Shown here in pieces: positions 26,557-36,017 of a stretch of 64,000 nucleotides of DNA (positions are counted from its first letter, which is position 1; each line of letters starts with the position of its first letter). Origin of the DNA: Azotobacter paspali (GTDB lineage: Bacteria > Pseudomonadota > Gammaproteobacteria > Pseudomonadales > Pseudomonadaceae); the NCBI RefSeq assembly GCF_042434745.1, contig NZ_JBHLSS010000141.1; one strand, 5' to 3'. The translations under genes and the position numbers were made by a program. The notes beneath the pieces were generated by a model. The model ran no database searches. It saw only the letters and a list, made by a program, of their open reading frames with translations, and was not told where the DNA came from.

Positions 26557-26810
26557 GGCTGGCTCCTCGGAAATGCGGGGAAACGAGGGGGCAGTGTAGC
26601 GGCAAGCGTGTGAAATGCCGAAGGTGGTGGCGCTATGTACTGGCCTTTATCCCGTGGTTGAACCAAGTATCCCTTTCCATCACGGACTCCAGCAACGACC
26701 CCGGTCCGGCCGGCGCAATTGGCCGTTCACCGCTCAAGGCTCCCGCCTACATCCTGAATCACCACATACGCCCGCTCGATTTCCCGCTGGAAAGTCTCTG
26801 GCAGAGCCGG

Positions 26811-27071
26811 TCAGGAGTGAACCTCCACCAGGATCGGCAGGCTGCTAGCCTGCAAGGCCTCCCTGAGTGCTGCTAGCCCCTCGACGATGCGATCGGAGTC
26901 GACCGGATTACGCAGTACCAAGTCGAGGTCGCTGGTTTCGTGAGCGCCGCCGTTGGCGCGGCTGCCGTAGGCCCAGACCTCGGCGCCCGGAACATGCTGG
27001 CGCAGCAGATCTTGCAGCAAGGCCAGGTGGCGCGGCTCAAGGTACAGGCGATCCGCCTCAAGACGCGGCAT
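26811..27071 (-). CDS. MNT-type nucleotidyltransferase (antitoxin-like, MntA/HI0073 family)
   Basis: The 86-residue minimal nucleotidyltransferase has the family signature AYGSRANGGAHETSDLDLVL (GSRA...SDxDL). In type VII toxin-antitoxin systems this protein AMPylates and silences the adjacent HEPN RNase. The ATG at 27071 overlaps the 3' end of the HEPN reading frame by 14 bases. Its C-terminus is short (ends LPILVEVHS), near the usual place of the third catalytic Asp (LVEV versus LVDV, Asp replaced by Glu here). Confidence 0.82.
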   Translation of the reverse strand: MPRLEADRLYLEPRHLALLQDLLRQHVPGAEVWAYGSRANGGAHETSDLDLVLRNPVDSDRIVEGLAALREALQASSLPILVEVHS

Positions 27072-27490
27072 CAAACACCTCCTGTAGCTTGCCAGCCAGG
27101 AGGCGCACGTCGGCCAGGTAGCTGGGCGGAAGCTTTAGGGTATCGTTGGCGAAGCCTTCACCGTAGTCATGGGCAGTGTTGTTGCTATTGGCACGGTAGG
27201 CCAGCCAGCGCTCGACGCCGTCCGCATTTTAGTAGTCCATATTTGCCGGCATAGCGCAGCAGGTCGTTGAACACCAGCGCATCGACGCTGCGCGGGCTGC
27301 CGACATACAGCTTGAGTGCCTTGCGCAGCAGTTTGCCGGCGGTTTCCAGCGACAGCTCGAAACTCTTGATCGCGGCATTGCGGTAGAGGTCAAAGAGGAT
27401 GTCCTCGCTGGACGGCATTTTCCCCAATGCCAGCAGGGCCTGTTCCAGAGTAGCAGCCGTGCGCAGCAGGTAGTCGACATTCAATGCCAT
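27058..27490 (-). pseudogene. HEPN-domain toxin-like gene (HI0074 family), frameshifted
   Basis: The frame from ATG 27490 reads a typical HI0074-like helix bundle (SFELSLETAGKLLRKALKLY, NDLLRYAGKYGLL) but then runs to an early stop, giving 101 residues. An extra A in the AAAA run at 27226-27230 explains this. Shifting by one base gives NADGVERWLAYRANSNNTAH then DYGEGFANDTLKLPPSYLAD, ending at the normal stop 27058. The conserved HEPN motif is R-x4-6-H; here the position directly before NNTAH is Ser rather than Arg, so activity would be doubtful even without the shift. Sequencing error or true decay cannot be separated by eye. Confidence 0.75.
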
Positions 27491-27694
27491 GACTGGTGCT
27501 CCTCAAGGCTGGAAAATCACGCTTTTCCCCGCACTTCCGTCCGCATGCGGCTGGGTTCGCGCAAGGTAGCCTAGCAGCGCGGAAAAGCCGGAAAGGTAGC
27601 AAATCTCGGAAGGCCACAGCGAAGCCTAATGAACGGCACGGCAGCCCCAGAAGTGAGGGCGGCCAGGCGCGCTGCGCCCACCGCCCGTTGTCGC

Positions 27695-28702
27695 TCAGCT
27701 ATCGCTCGTCAGCGCATTCCCGCAGGCGTGGCCGCTCGCGTAGCAGTCGAGGTTGCGCAGGGTGGTCTCGGCGATCTCGCGCAGCGCCTCGGTGGTGAAG
27801 AAGCCCTGGTGGCCGGTGACGATCACGTTGGGAAAGGTCATCAGCCGCGTGAAGACGTCGTCGTCGATGATGTCCGAGGAGCGGTCGTGGAAGAACAACT
27901 GGCTCTCTTGCTCGTAGACATCGATGGCTAATGCCGAGAGGCACCGCGATTTCAGCGCGGCGATCACCGCATGGGTGTCGATCAGCGCGCCGCGCGAGGT
28001 GTTGACCAGCATGGCGCCGCGCTTGACCCGTGCCAGACGGGCGGCGTCGATCAGGTGCCAGGTGGCGTCGTTCAGCGGACAGTGCAGACTGATCACGTCG
28101 GATTCGGCGAGCAGCACGTCGAGCTCCATGTAGTCGCCGAGGGCGGCGAACTCAGCCGTCCGGTACGGATCGTAGCCGAGCACCCGACAGCCGAAGCCCT
28201 TGAGGATACGTGCCGTGGCCAGGCCGATCTGGCCGGTGCCGATCAGACCCACGGTCTTGCCGTGCAGGTTGAAGCCGAGCAGGCCGTCGAGCATGAAGTT
28301 GCCCTCGCGCACCCGGTTATAGGCACGGTGGGTGTGCCGGTTGAGGGTCAGAATCAAGGCGATAGTGTGCTCGGCCACCGCTTCGGGCGAATAGGCCGGC
28401 ACCCGGGCGACGAACAGCCCTAGGCGGCGGGCGGCTTCCAAGTCGATATGGTTGAACCCCGCGCAGCGCAACAGGATCGCTCGCACGCCATAGCCGTGCA
28501 GGGTTTCCAGCACCGCGGCATCGAGCTGGTCGTTGACGAAGGCGCACACCGCTTCGCCCCCCTGGGCCAGCGCCACGGTCTGCGTGGATAGCGCGACCTT
28601 CTGGTAGACCAGTTCGAAGCCACGGGAAACGTAGTCGCGCTGCAATACCTCGTCGAAAGAGCGCTCGTCGTAGGGTTGCGCACTGAACATCACGATTTTC
28701 AT
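27695..28702 (-). CDS. ldhA: D-lactate dehydrogenase (NAD-dependent, fermentative)
   Basis: The 335-residue D-2-hydroxyacid dehydrogenase has NAD-binding GLIGTGQIGLATARIL and the catalytic set: Arg in NTSRGALIDTHAV, Glu in DVYEQESQLFF, His in VTGHQGFFTTEAL. The N-terminal catalytic domain (MKIVMFSAQPYDERSF) is characteristic of LdhA, which reduces pyruvate to D-lactate under low oxygen. AGGAG lies about 12 bases before the ATG at 28702. Confidence 0.94.
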   Translation of the reverse strand: MKIVMFSAQPYDERSFDEVLQRDYVSRGFELVYQKVALSTQTVALAQGGEAVCAFVNDQLDAAVLETLHGYGVRAILLRCAGFNHIDLEAARRLGLFVARVPAYSPEAVAEHTIALILTLNRHTHRAYNRVREGNFMLDGLLGFNLHGKTVGLIGTGQIGLATARILKGFGCRVLGYDPYRTAEFAALGDYMELDVLLAESDVISLHCPLNDATWHLIDAARLARVKRGAMLVNTSRGALIDTHAVIAALKSRCLSALAIDVYEQESQLFFHDRSSDIIDDDVFTRLMTFPNVIVTGHQGFFTTEALREIAETTLRNLDCYASGHACGNALTSDS

Positions 28703-28903
28703 GGGGGAAAGCTCCTGCCGTTCGTCCGGCGCCGCCAATCCCGGCAGGCCGGCTGTTGTGGAAACGCTGACAGTGTAGGAAACCCGCGCGGACCGACGGC
28801 TGCGTTGGATCAAGGGACCCGGACTCGCATGGGCTCCCGTTCTCGACGACACTCGCCGGACGCAGCCGCTCGACACGGCGCGGGACCGGCAAGCAGCGCG
28901 CGC

Positions 28904-29437
28904 TCAGCGCATGCCGAGGTAGCGGCGCAACGCCTCAAGAGAATCCGGGCAATAAGGACGCTCGCAGGCCTCGCGCAGGGCCTCGTGGGGCGGGACGAAG
29001 CGGGCCTCCAGCACTTCCTCGGGCTGCAACACCAGCGGAGCGTCAGAGACCGCCGAGAATACCGCGCACCATAGGTGGTTGTCCGGCTGGTCGAAGAAGA
29101 AGTGGCCGTGCTCGCGCAGCGCCACGCCGGTGATGCCGAGCTCCTCGGCCAATTCGCGGACGGCGGACTCGCCATAGCTTTCGCCGGCCTGCACCATGCC
29201 GCCAGCGGCGACGTCCCAATAGCCGGGATAGATCGCCTTGCTGAGGGTACGCCGGTGCACGCAGAGCTGCCCGGCGCCGTTGAACAGCAGGATGAAGGTG
29301 CCGCGGCCGATCAGACCGCGCTCGCGAAGCTCGGCGCGGGGCAACGCGCCGAGCAGGCGGTCGTCGGCGTCGACCCAGGCGACCAGTTCGGCGTCCGAGG
29401 CGGCCCGATGGGCCGCCTCCCGTGTGGAGGTATCCAT
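28904..29437 (-). CDS. Nudix hydrolase (YfcD-like)
   Basis: The 177-residue protein has a complete Nudix box, GGMVQAGESYGESAVRELAEELGI. The N-terminal extension (ELVAWVDADDRLLGALPRAEL) is like the isopentenyl-diphosphate-isomerase-related YfcD group. The substrate cannot be deduced; the group often hydrolyses nucleotide sugars or dinucleotide polyphosphates. The start overlaps the stop of the DUF2333 gene by one base, so they form one operon on the minus strand. Confidence 0.88.
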   Translation of the reverse strand: MDTSTREAAHRAASDAELVAWVDADDRLLGALPRAELRERGLIGRGTFILLFNGAGQLCVHRRTLSKAIYPGYWDVAAGGMVQAGESYGESAVRELAEELGITGVALREHGHFFFDQPDNHLWCAVFSAVSDAPLVLQPEEVLEARFVPPHEALREACERPYCPDSLEALRRYLGMR

Positions 29438-30474
29438 CAGCCCTGGGAAAGCAGCGCGCGCAGGTCGTTCAGCGCGGCATTGGCCCGGGAGATGAAGTTG
29501 GCCATCACCAGCGAGTGGTTGGCCAGCATGCCGTAGCCACTGCCGTTCAGCACCATCGGGCTCCACAGCGGCTCCTGCGCCGCTTCCAGCTCGCGGATGA
29601 TCTGCTGGAGGCTGACAGTGGCATTCTTGCGCGCCAGCACGTCGCCGAAATCCACCTCGATGGCGCGCAGGAAATGCGCCAGCGCCCAGGCCTGGCCGCG
29701 CGCCTCGTAAAACACGTTGTCGATCTGCAGCCAGGGCGTCTTGACGACTTCGCCCTGCTGTACCTGGTCGGGCACCAGGTCGGCATCCAGGCGCTCCTGG
29801 CCGATGCTCGCCGAGAGCCGCTGGGAGAGCGAGCCGAGACGGGTGGCGACGTCGCCCAGCCAGCCATTCAGGTTGTCAGCGCGGGCGAAGAACTGCGCGC
29901 TGGGCTTGACCGGGTCGGCCAGGCGCGCCAGATAGTTGTCGAGCAGCTTGAGACCGGCGCGGTACTCGGTTTCGGACGCCGGCAGCGCCCAGCTACGGTT
30001 GTCGAAGTTGAAGCGCGGCTCGGCCTTGGCCAGATCCGGGTCTTCGGTGGATTGCGACTGCGAACGGGCCATTTCCTTGCGCAGCGAGCGCGCCAGGTCG
30101 CGCACCTGGGTCAGCACGCCGAATTCCCAACTGGGCATGTTGTCCAGCCAGATGCCGGGCGGGGACAGGTCGTTGGTCAGGTAGCCGCCCGGCTTGTCGA
30201 GCAGGGTACCGGCCACGGTCCGCAGGGTCTCGACGGTGGTGTAGCCCTTGACGAACTTGCGCTGCGTCTGCTCGGCCGAGGCTTTGGCGTTCTCCTGCAC
30301 CGGGAAGGCATCCGGCTCCAGGCTCCAGAACCAGCCCAGCAATCCGGTCACCAGCAGGTAGAGGGCAAGCAACAGCGCCAGGGCGCGCCCCAGCCAGTGG
30401 TTGCCGACGATGCGCCGCAGGGCGCTGTCGGCCCCACCGTACACACGGCTTGCGCTTTCTTTCCAGTCCAGCAT
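29437..30474 (-). CDS. DUF2333 inner-membrane protein
   Basis: The 345-residue protein has one N-terminal membrane helix (GRALALLLALYLLVTGLLGWFW) and a large periplasmic domain with LSPPGIWLDNMPSWEFGVL, WLQIDNVFYEARGQAWALAH and a C-terminal SGYGMLANHSLVMANFISR, the DUF2333 family layout. No function is known. AAGGA eight bases before ATG 30474 favours this start over 30489. It is coupled to the Nudix gene. Confidence 0.88.
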   Translation of the reverse strand: MLDWKESASRVYGGADSALRRIVGNHWLGRALALLLALYLLVTGLLGWFWSLEPDAFPVQENAKASAEQTQRKFVKGYTTVETLRTVAGTLLDKPGGYLTNDLSPPGIWLDNMPSWEFGVLTQVRDLARSLRKEMARSQSQSTEDPDLAKAEPRFNFDNRSWALPASETEYRAGLKLLDNYLARLADPVKPSAQFFARADNLNGWLGDVATRLGSLSQRLSASIGQERLDADLVPDQVQQGEVVKTPWLQIDNVFYEARGQAWALAHFLRAIEVDFGDVLARKNATVSLQQIIRELEAAQEPLWSPMVLNGSGYGMLANHSLVMANFISRANAALNDLRALLSQG

Positions 30475-30684
30475 GACAAGATCCTTCATGATTCGAAAAG
30501 TCGGCCAGCCCACTGGGCCGGCCGCCCAAGCCTAGCACTAATGGGTGGAATACCGGGACAACGCGGCACCGCGCCCGCCTGCGGCCAAGGTGGCGCTTGC
30601 CAAGCCGCCTGCGGCCTGCAGCGCCTCGCCGCCTCCGGTATCATCCGTCCCCTTTGTATTTCTGCACGTTTCTGCGAGAACGCC

Positions 30685-32448
30685 ATGCGCCGCCTGCTGC
30701 TGCCCCTGCTCCTGCTGCTGCTCGCTTTGCCCGCCGCCGCCGGCCTGTTCGACAACCGGCCCGGCGCCACGCTGGGCGGCCTGGACAACCGCGGCGACTT
30801 CCTGCCAGTCCGCGAAGCCTTCCGCCTGAGCCTGGTGGACGCCACGGCGCAGGCGGTGAAACTGCGCTTCGTCGCCGCCGAGGGCTACTACCTGTACCGT
30901 CAGCGCCTGCAGTTCCGCAGCGAGACGCCGGGGGTCGCGGCGGGCGAGCCGCGCCTGCCGGACGGCACGCGCAAGACCGACGAGTATTTCGGCGAGACGG
31001 AGGTCTATTACGGCGTGCTCGACGTCGAGTTGCCCGTGGCCAACCCGGACGGGCGCCCTTTCGACCTGCAGGTCGGCTACCAGGGCTGCGCCGACAAAGG
31101 GCTATGCTATCCGCCGGAAACCGAACGGCTGCGGATCGGCGACGCTCCCGCGGCCGGGGCCGCTTCGCCCGCCGACGCGCCGGGCTGGGGCTGGCGGGAA
31201 CTGGCCCTGTTCTTCCTCGCCGGCCTCGGCCTGACCTTCACCCCCTGCGTGCTGCCGATGCTGCCGATCCTCTCCAGCGTGGTGCTGCGCGGGGAGATCG
31301 GCGGCGCACGCGGCCTCGTCCTGTCGCTGGCCTACGTACTGCCGATGGCCGCCTGCTTCGCCGTGCTCGGCGCGCTGACAGGACTGTTCGGCGCCGAGCT
31401 GAATCTGCAGGCGCGCCTGCAATCGCCCTGGGTGCTGGTACCCTTCGCCGCCTTCTTCGGCCTTTTCGCCCTGGCCATGTTCGGAGTCTTCGAGCTGCGC
31501 CTGCCAACGGCCCTCGCCGCGCCGCTGGAGCGCCTGGCCGGCAATACGCGCGGCGGCTCGCTGTGGGGCGCCGCCGTCCTCGGCGTGCTATCCAGCCTGC
31601 TGGTTTCGCCTTGCGTTTCCGCCCCGCTGGCCGGCGCGCTGCTGTACATCAGTTCGAGCGGCGATGCCCTGGGCGGCGGCTTGAAGCTCTTCGCCCTGGG
31701 ACTCGGCATGGGCGCGCCGCTGGTACTGTTCGCCACCGGTGGAGGTGCCCTGCTGCCCAGGAGCGGTCCCTGGATGGTAGCGGTGCGCAACGCCTTCGGC
31801 GTGTTGCTGCTGGCGGTCGCCGTATGGCTACTCGAACGGGTGCTGCCCGGCCCGCTGGCGCTGGCCCTGTGGGGCTTGCTGGCTGGCGGGGTGGCGCTGT
31901 TTCTCGGCGCCTTGGAATTCACCGCGAAGAGCCACCGGCAGAAGCTCGGCCAGTTGGCCGGGCTGGCTCTGCTGGTCTATGCCCTGGCCAGTTGGACCGG
32001 TGCGCTGCGCGGCGAGTCCGATCCGCTACGTCCGCTGGGCGGCGCGTCCCTGTCCGCCGCTCCCGCGGCCCGGACCGCCGGCGCCTGGCAGACCCTCGAC
32101 ACGCCGGAAGCACTGGACGCCGCCCTGGCCGAAGCGAAGAATGCCGCCCAGCCGCTGCTGCTCGACTGGTATGCCGACTGGTGCATCAGTTGCAAAGTGA
32201 TCGAGCGCGAGGTGTTCGCCGACCCACAGGTCGCAGCGCAGTTCGTCGGCTACCGGCTGATCCGCTTCGACATCACCGCCGGCACTCCGGCACAGCGCGC
32301 GCTGCTGGATCGCTACCGGCTGTTCGGCCCGCCGGCGATTCAATTCTTCGCCGCCGACGGCACGGAGCACGAAAGGCTGCGGGTGGTCGGCGAGATCGAC
32401 GCCGCCGCTTTTGCGCAACGCCTCCGGGAAAGTCAATCCCAACGCTAA
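30685..32448 (+). CDS. dsbD: thiol:disulfide interchange protein DsbD
   Basis: The 587-residue protein moves electrons from cytoplasmic thioredoxin across the membrane to periplasmic DsbC/DsbG and cytochrome c maturation. All three cysteine pairs are present: N-terminal domain C135/C141 (GCADKGLC), membrane domain C188 (TFTPCVLPMLPILSS) and C310 (LLVSPCVSAPLAG), C-terminal thioredoxin domain C500/C503 (WYADWCISCKVIE). It begins with a signal peptide (MRRLLLPLLLLLLALPAAAG). It lies upstream of aroQ-accBC, the order also known in P. aeruginosa. Confidence 0.95.
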   Translation: MRRLLLPLLLLLLALPAAAGLFDNRPGATLGGLDNRGDFLPVREAFRLSLVDATAQAVKLRFVAAEGYYLYRQRLQFRSETPGVAAGEPRLPDGTRKTDEYFGETEVYYGVLDVELPVANPDGRPFDLQVGYQGCADKGLCYPPETERLRIGDAPAAGAASPADAPGWGWRELALFFLAGLGLTFTPCVLPMLPILSSVVLRGEIGGARGLVLSLAYVLPMAACFAVLGALTGLFGAELNLQARLQSPWVLVPFAAFFGLFALAMFGVFELRLPTALAAPLERLAGNTRGGSLWGAAVLGVLSSLLVSPCVSAPLAGALLYISSSGDALGGGLKLFALGLGMGAPLVLFATGGGALLPRSGPWMVAVRNAFGVLLLAVAVWLLERVLPGPLALALWGLLAGGVALFLGALEFTAKSHRQKLGQLAGLALLVYALASWTGALRGESDPLRPLGGASLSAAPAARTAGAWQTLDTPEALDAALAEAKNAAQPLLLDWYADWCISCKVIEREVFADPQVAAQFVGYRLIRFDITAGTPAQRALLDRYRLFGPPAIQFFAADGTEHERLRVVGEIDAAAFAQRLRESQSQR

Positions 32449-32612
32449 TCTTGTAAGGCATCTGCAAGGAATCGCAGGTAATATGCAGGAAATTCCGGTT
32501 AAAATGTTCGGCTGAAGGTCTCGACGGAACGGAGCCCCAGCCAGCCCGCGCCCCGCGGGACGGGAGGGCCCGCCGCCATGCCCCCTCATATCAGTACGCA
32601 AGGACAACCAAC

Positions 32613-33056
32613 ATGGCCACCCTATTGGTGCTACACGGCCCCAACCTCAACCTGCTGGGCACTCGTGAACCCAGCGTGTACGGCGCCACTACCCTCGCGC
32701 AAATCGATCAGGACCTGGAACGCCGCGCCAGCGCGGCCGGCCATCGCCTGCTCCACCTGCAGAGCAACGCCGAGCACGTCTTGATCGAACGCATCCATGC
32801 CGCCCGTCAGGAGGGCGTGAGCTATATCATCTTCAATCCGGCGGCTTTCACCCATACGAGTGTCGCCCTGCGTGACGCATTGCTGGCGGTGAGCATCCCA
32901 TTCATCGAAGTGCATCTGTCCAACGTGCACAAACGCGAGCCCTTCCGTCATCACTCCTACTTCTCCGACATCGCCGTAGGGGTGATTTGCGGCCTGGGCG
33001 CCAGCGGCTACCGGCTGGCCCTCGAGGCCGTCCTCGAACAACTTGAACATTCCTGA
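32613..33056 (+). CDS. aroQ: type II 3-dehydroquinate dehydratase
   Basis: The 147-residue shikimate-pathway enzyme converts 3-dehydroquinate to 3-dehydroshikimate. The family start VLHGPNLNLLGTREPSVYG holds the active-site Asn/Arg/Tyr, followed by FNPAAFTHTSVALRDAL and the catalytic His in IEVHLSNVHKREPFRHHS. AAGGAC lies eight bases before the ATG. A TAAAAT -10-like box at about 32500-32505 could serve the aroQ-accB-accC transcript. Confidence 0.96.
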   Translation: MATLLVLHGPNLNLLGTREPSVYGATTLAQIDQDLERRASAAGHRLLHLQSNAEHVLIERIHAARQEGVSYIIFNPAAFTHTSVALRDALLAVSIPFIEVHLSNVHKREPFRHHSYFSDIAVGVICGLGASGYRLALEAVLEQLEHS

Positions 33057-33078
33057 TTCGTAATCGGAGTTAATTCGA

Positions 33079-33540
33079 ATGGATATCCGCAAAGTCAAGA
33101 AACTAATCGAACTGCTGGAAGAATCCGGTATCGACGAACTGGAGATTCGCGAAGGCGAAGAATCGGTTCGCATCAGCCGCCATTCCAAGAACGTTCCCCA
33201 GACGGTGTATGCCGCCGCACCGCCGATGGCCGCCATGCCCGCCCCGGTCGCCGCAGCCGTCGCCGCGCCCGCCGCGCCTGCCGAAGTCGCCGCATCCAAG
33301 CTGAACGGCCACGTGGTCCGCTCGCCGATGGTCGGCACCTTCTACCGCTCGCCGTCACCGAGCGCCTCGGCCTTCGTGCAGGTCGGCCAGAGCGTGAAGA
33401 AGGGCGATATCCTGTGCATCGTCGAAGCCATGAAGATGATGAACCACATCGAGGCTGAAGTCGGCGGCGTCATCGAAACCATCTTGGTGGAAAACGGCCA
33501 GCCGGTGGAGTACGACCAGCCGCTGTTCACCATCGTCTGA
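33079..33540 (+). CDS. accB: biotin carboxyl carrier protein of acetyl-CoA carboxylase
   Basis: The 153-residue BCCP has an N-terminal helical region (MDIRKVKKLIELLEESGIDE), an Ala/Pro linker (about residues 48-70) and the biotinyl domain with the modified lysine in IVEAMKMMNHIEAEV. It carries the carboxyl group between AccC and the transferase during malonyl-CoA synthesis. GGAG precedes the ATG; accC follows after 17 bases. Confidence 0.97.
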   Translation: MDIRKVKKLIELLEESGIDELEIREGEESVRISRHSKNVPQTVYAAAPPMAAMPAPVAAAVAAPAAPAEVAASKLNGHVVRSPMVGTFYRSPSPSASAFVQVGQSVKKGDILCIVEAMKMMNHIEAEVGGVIETILVENGQPVEYDQPLFTIV

Positions 33541-33557
33541 ACCGCGGAGATCCTGCG

Positions 33558-34907
33558 ATGCTGGAAAAAGTCCTGATCGCCAACCGTGGCGAGATTGCCC
33601 TGCGTATCCTGCGCGCCTGCAAGGAACTGGGCATCAAGACGGTGGCTGTGTATTCGACGGCGGACCGCGAACTGATGCATCTGGGCCTCGCCGACGAGAG
33701 CGTGTGCATCGGCCCGGCCCCGGCGGCCAAATCCTACCTGCACATCCCGGCCATCATCGCCGCCGCCGAAGTCACCGGCGCGAACGGGATTCATCCGGGC
33801 TATGGCTTTCTCGCCGAGAACGCCGACTTCGCCGAGCAGGTGGAGAAGTCCGGTTTCGCATTCATCGGTCCGACCGCCGAAGTGATCCGCCTGATGGGCG
33901 ACAAGGTTTCGGCCAAGGACGCCATGAAGCGGACCGGCGTGCCCACCGTGCCCGGCTCCGACGGCCCGCTGCCGGAAAACGAGGAAGAGGCCCTGGCGAT
34001 CGCCCGCGAAGTCGGCTACCCAGTGATCATCAAGGCCGCCGGCGGCGGCGGCGGGCGCGGCATGCGCGTGGTCCGCAAGGAAGAGGACCTGATCAAGTCG
34101 GCGCGGCTGACCCGTACCGAGGCCGAGGCCGCCTTCGGCAACGGCATGGTCTACCTCGAGAAGTTCCTGGAGAACCCGCGCCATGTAGAGGTGCAGGTGC
34201 TGTCCGACGGCAAGGGCAACGCCATCCACCTGGGCGACCGCGACTGCTCGCTGCAGCGCCGCCACCAGAAGGTCCTGGAAGAAGCCCCGGCGCCGAACAT
34301 CGACCCGCAGGCCCGCGCCGAGGTACTGGACCGCTGCGTGCGGGCCTGCATCGAGATCGGCTATCGCGGCGCCGGCACCTTCGAGTTCCTCTACGAGGAC
34401 GGGCGCTTCTACTTCATCGAGATGAATACCCGCGTACAGGTGGAGCACCCGGTCACCGAGATGGTCACCGGCGTCGACATCGTCAAGGAGATGCTGCGCA
34501 TCGCCGGCGGCGAGCCGCTGTCGATCCGCCAGGAAGACGTGGTGATCCGCGGCCATGCGCTGGAGTGCCGGATCAACGCCGAGGACCCTGCGACCTTCAT
34601 GCCCAGCCCCGGCAAGGTCAAGCACTACCACGCACCGGGCGGCAACGGCATCCGCGTCGACTCGCACCTCTACAGCGGCTATATGGTGCCGCCGAACTAC
34701 GACTCGCTGATCGGCAAACTGATCGCCTACGGCAAGGACCGCGACGAGGCCATGGCGCGCATGCGCAACGCCCTGGACGAGATCGTCGTCGACGGCATCA
34801 AGACCAACGTGCCGCTGCACCGCGAACTCACCCGGGATCCGAGCTTCTGCCAGGGCGGCGTGAACATCCACTACCTGGAAAAGAAACTGGGTCTGGACAA
34901 GCACTGA
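33558..34907 (+). CDS. accC: biotin carboxylase subunit of acetyl-CoA carboxylase
   Basis: The 449-residue ATP-grasp enzyme carboxylates biotin on AccB. It has LIANRGEIALRILRACKELG at the start, the glycine-rich ATP loop KAAGGGGGRGMRVV, the RDCSLQRRHQKVLEEAPAP loop and the catalytic NTRVQVEHPVTEMVTG. Length and motifs are canonical. A strong terminator follows 21 bases after the stop, ending the aroQ-accBC unit. Confidence 0.97.
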   Translation: MLEKVLIANRGEIALRILRACKELGIKTVAVYSTADRELMHLGLADESVCIGPAPAAKSYLHIPAIIAAAEVTGANGIHPGYGFLAENADFAEQVEKSGFAFIGPTAEVIRLMGDKVSAKDAMKRTGVPTVPGSDGPLPENEEEALAIAREVGYPVIIKAAGGGGGRGMRVVRKEEDLIKSARLTRTEAEAAFGNGMVYLEKFLENPRHVEVQVLSDGKGNAIHLGDRDCSLQRRHQKVLEEAPAPNIDPQARAEVLDRCVRACIEIGYRGAGTFEFLYEDGRFYFIEMNTRVQVEHPVTEMVTGVDIVKEMLRIAGGEPLSIRQEDVVIRGHALECRINAEDPATFMPSPGKVKHYHAPGGNGIRVDSHLYSGYMVPPNYDSLIGKLIAYGKDRDEAMARMRNALDEIVVDGIKTNVPLHRELTRDPSFCQGGVNIHYLEKKLGLDKH

Positions 34908-34927
34908 GCGATACGCCCGCGCCGCAC

Positions 34928-34957
34928 GACGGGGCCGCCTTCGGGCGGCCCCGTCGT
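34928..34957 (+). terminator. intrinsic terminator after accC
   Basis: A near-perfect GC stem (GACGGGGCCGCC with GGCGGCCCCGTC) around a TTCG-like loop, followed by GTTTCC. The stem is long enough to work even with the short T-run. It separates aroQ-accB-accC from prmA. Confidence 0.85.
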
Positions 34958-35061
34958 TTCCGCCGTGTTCCCCGTCGTCGGCTGGCGGCCGGCGCCTCCC
35001 TCCAGTAAGCTTGCCCGCCGCGTTTATCCGCGCCCGCCGCATTTTGCAAGAGGTCCCGCCC

Positions 35062-35940
35062 ATGCCCTGGCTGCAAATCCGACTCGCCATCACCCCCGAC
35101 CAGGCTGGCGCACTGGAGGACCGGTTGCTCGAGCTGGGCGCGGTCTCGGTGACCTTCATGGATGCCGAGGACCAGCCGATTTTCGAACCGGATCTCGGCA
35201 CCACCCCGCTCTGGTCGCATACCCATCTGCTGGCGCTGTTCGAAGCCGACACCGACGCGGACGCTCTGCTCGCCCACCTGCGCCTGCTGCGCGGCAGCGA
35301 GTTGCCCGCACATCAAGTCGAACGCATCGAGGACCAGGACTGGGAACGCAGTTGGATGGACAACTTCCAGCCGATGCGCTTCGGCCGCCGCCTGTGGATA
35401 GTGCCGAGCTGGCACCAGGCGCCGGAGTCCGAAGCGGTCAACCTGCTGCTCGACCCCGGCCTGGCCTTCGGCACCGGAACCCATCCGACCACCGCGCTGT
35501 GCCTGGAGTGGCTGGACGGCCAGGAGCTCGCCGGCCGTAGTGTGCTGGACTTCGGCTGCGGCTCGGGCATCCTCGCCATCGCCGCACTGCTGCTCGGTGC
35601 CGAACGGGCGATCGGTACCGACATCGACCCGCAGGCACTGGAGGCCTCGCGCGACAACGCCCTGCGCAATGGCATCGATCCGGCGCGTTTCCCGCTCCAT
35701 TTGCCGGCGGACCTGCCGCGCCAGCCGGCCGACGTGGTGGTGGCCAACATCCTCGCCGGTCCGCTGGTGCAACTGGCGCCGCAGCTCGCCTCGCTGGTCC
35801 GGCCGGGCGGCCGCCTAGCGCTGTCGGGTATCCTCGCCGAGCAGGCCGGGGAAGTACGTGCCGCTTATGAAGGCGCCTTCGTCCTCGCGCCCACGACGGA
35901 AAAGGACGGCTGGGTACGCATCGACGGCGTGCGTCGCTGA
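35062..35940 (+). CDS. prmA: ribosomal protein L11 methyltransferase
   Basis: The 292-residue SAM-dependent enzyme trimethylates L11. The N-terminal substrate domain starts MPWLQIRLAITPDQAGALED. The catalytic domain has DPGLAFGTGTHPTTALCLEW, motif I VLDFGCGSGILAIAALLLG and VVANILAGPLVQLAP (NxxxxP-like). The ATG at 35062 has AGAGGT upstream and matches the family start. Confidence 0.96.
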   Translation: MPWLQIRLAITPDQAGALEDRLLELGAVSVTFMDAEDQPIFEPDLGTTPLWSHTHLLALFEADTDADALLAHLRLLRGSELPAHQVERIEDQDWERSWMDNFQPMRFGRRLWIVPSWHQAPESEAVNLLLDPGLAFGTGTHPTTALCLEWLDGQELAGRSVLDFGCGSGILAIAALLLGAERAIGTDIDPQALEASRDNALRNGIDPARFPLHLPADLPRQPADVVVANILAGPLVQLAPQLASLVRPGGRLALSGILAEQAGEVRAAYEGAFVLAPTTEKDGWVRIDGVRR

Positions 35941-36017
35941 CGCCCTGCCTCGGGGCCGGAGGCTGAGCTAGACTAGCGCTCCGACTCAGTCCAGATCATC
36001 GACTGCCGGCTCGCCGC

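Noticed and set aside
33342..35252. Long open frame on the minus strand opposite accB-accC-prmA
   Set aside because: No ribosome site or protein family; high GC content leaves antisense frames open, and the plus-strand genes are certain.
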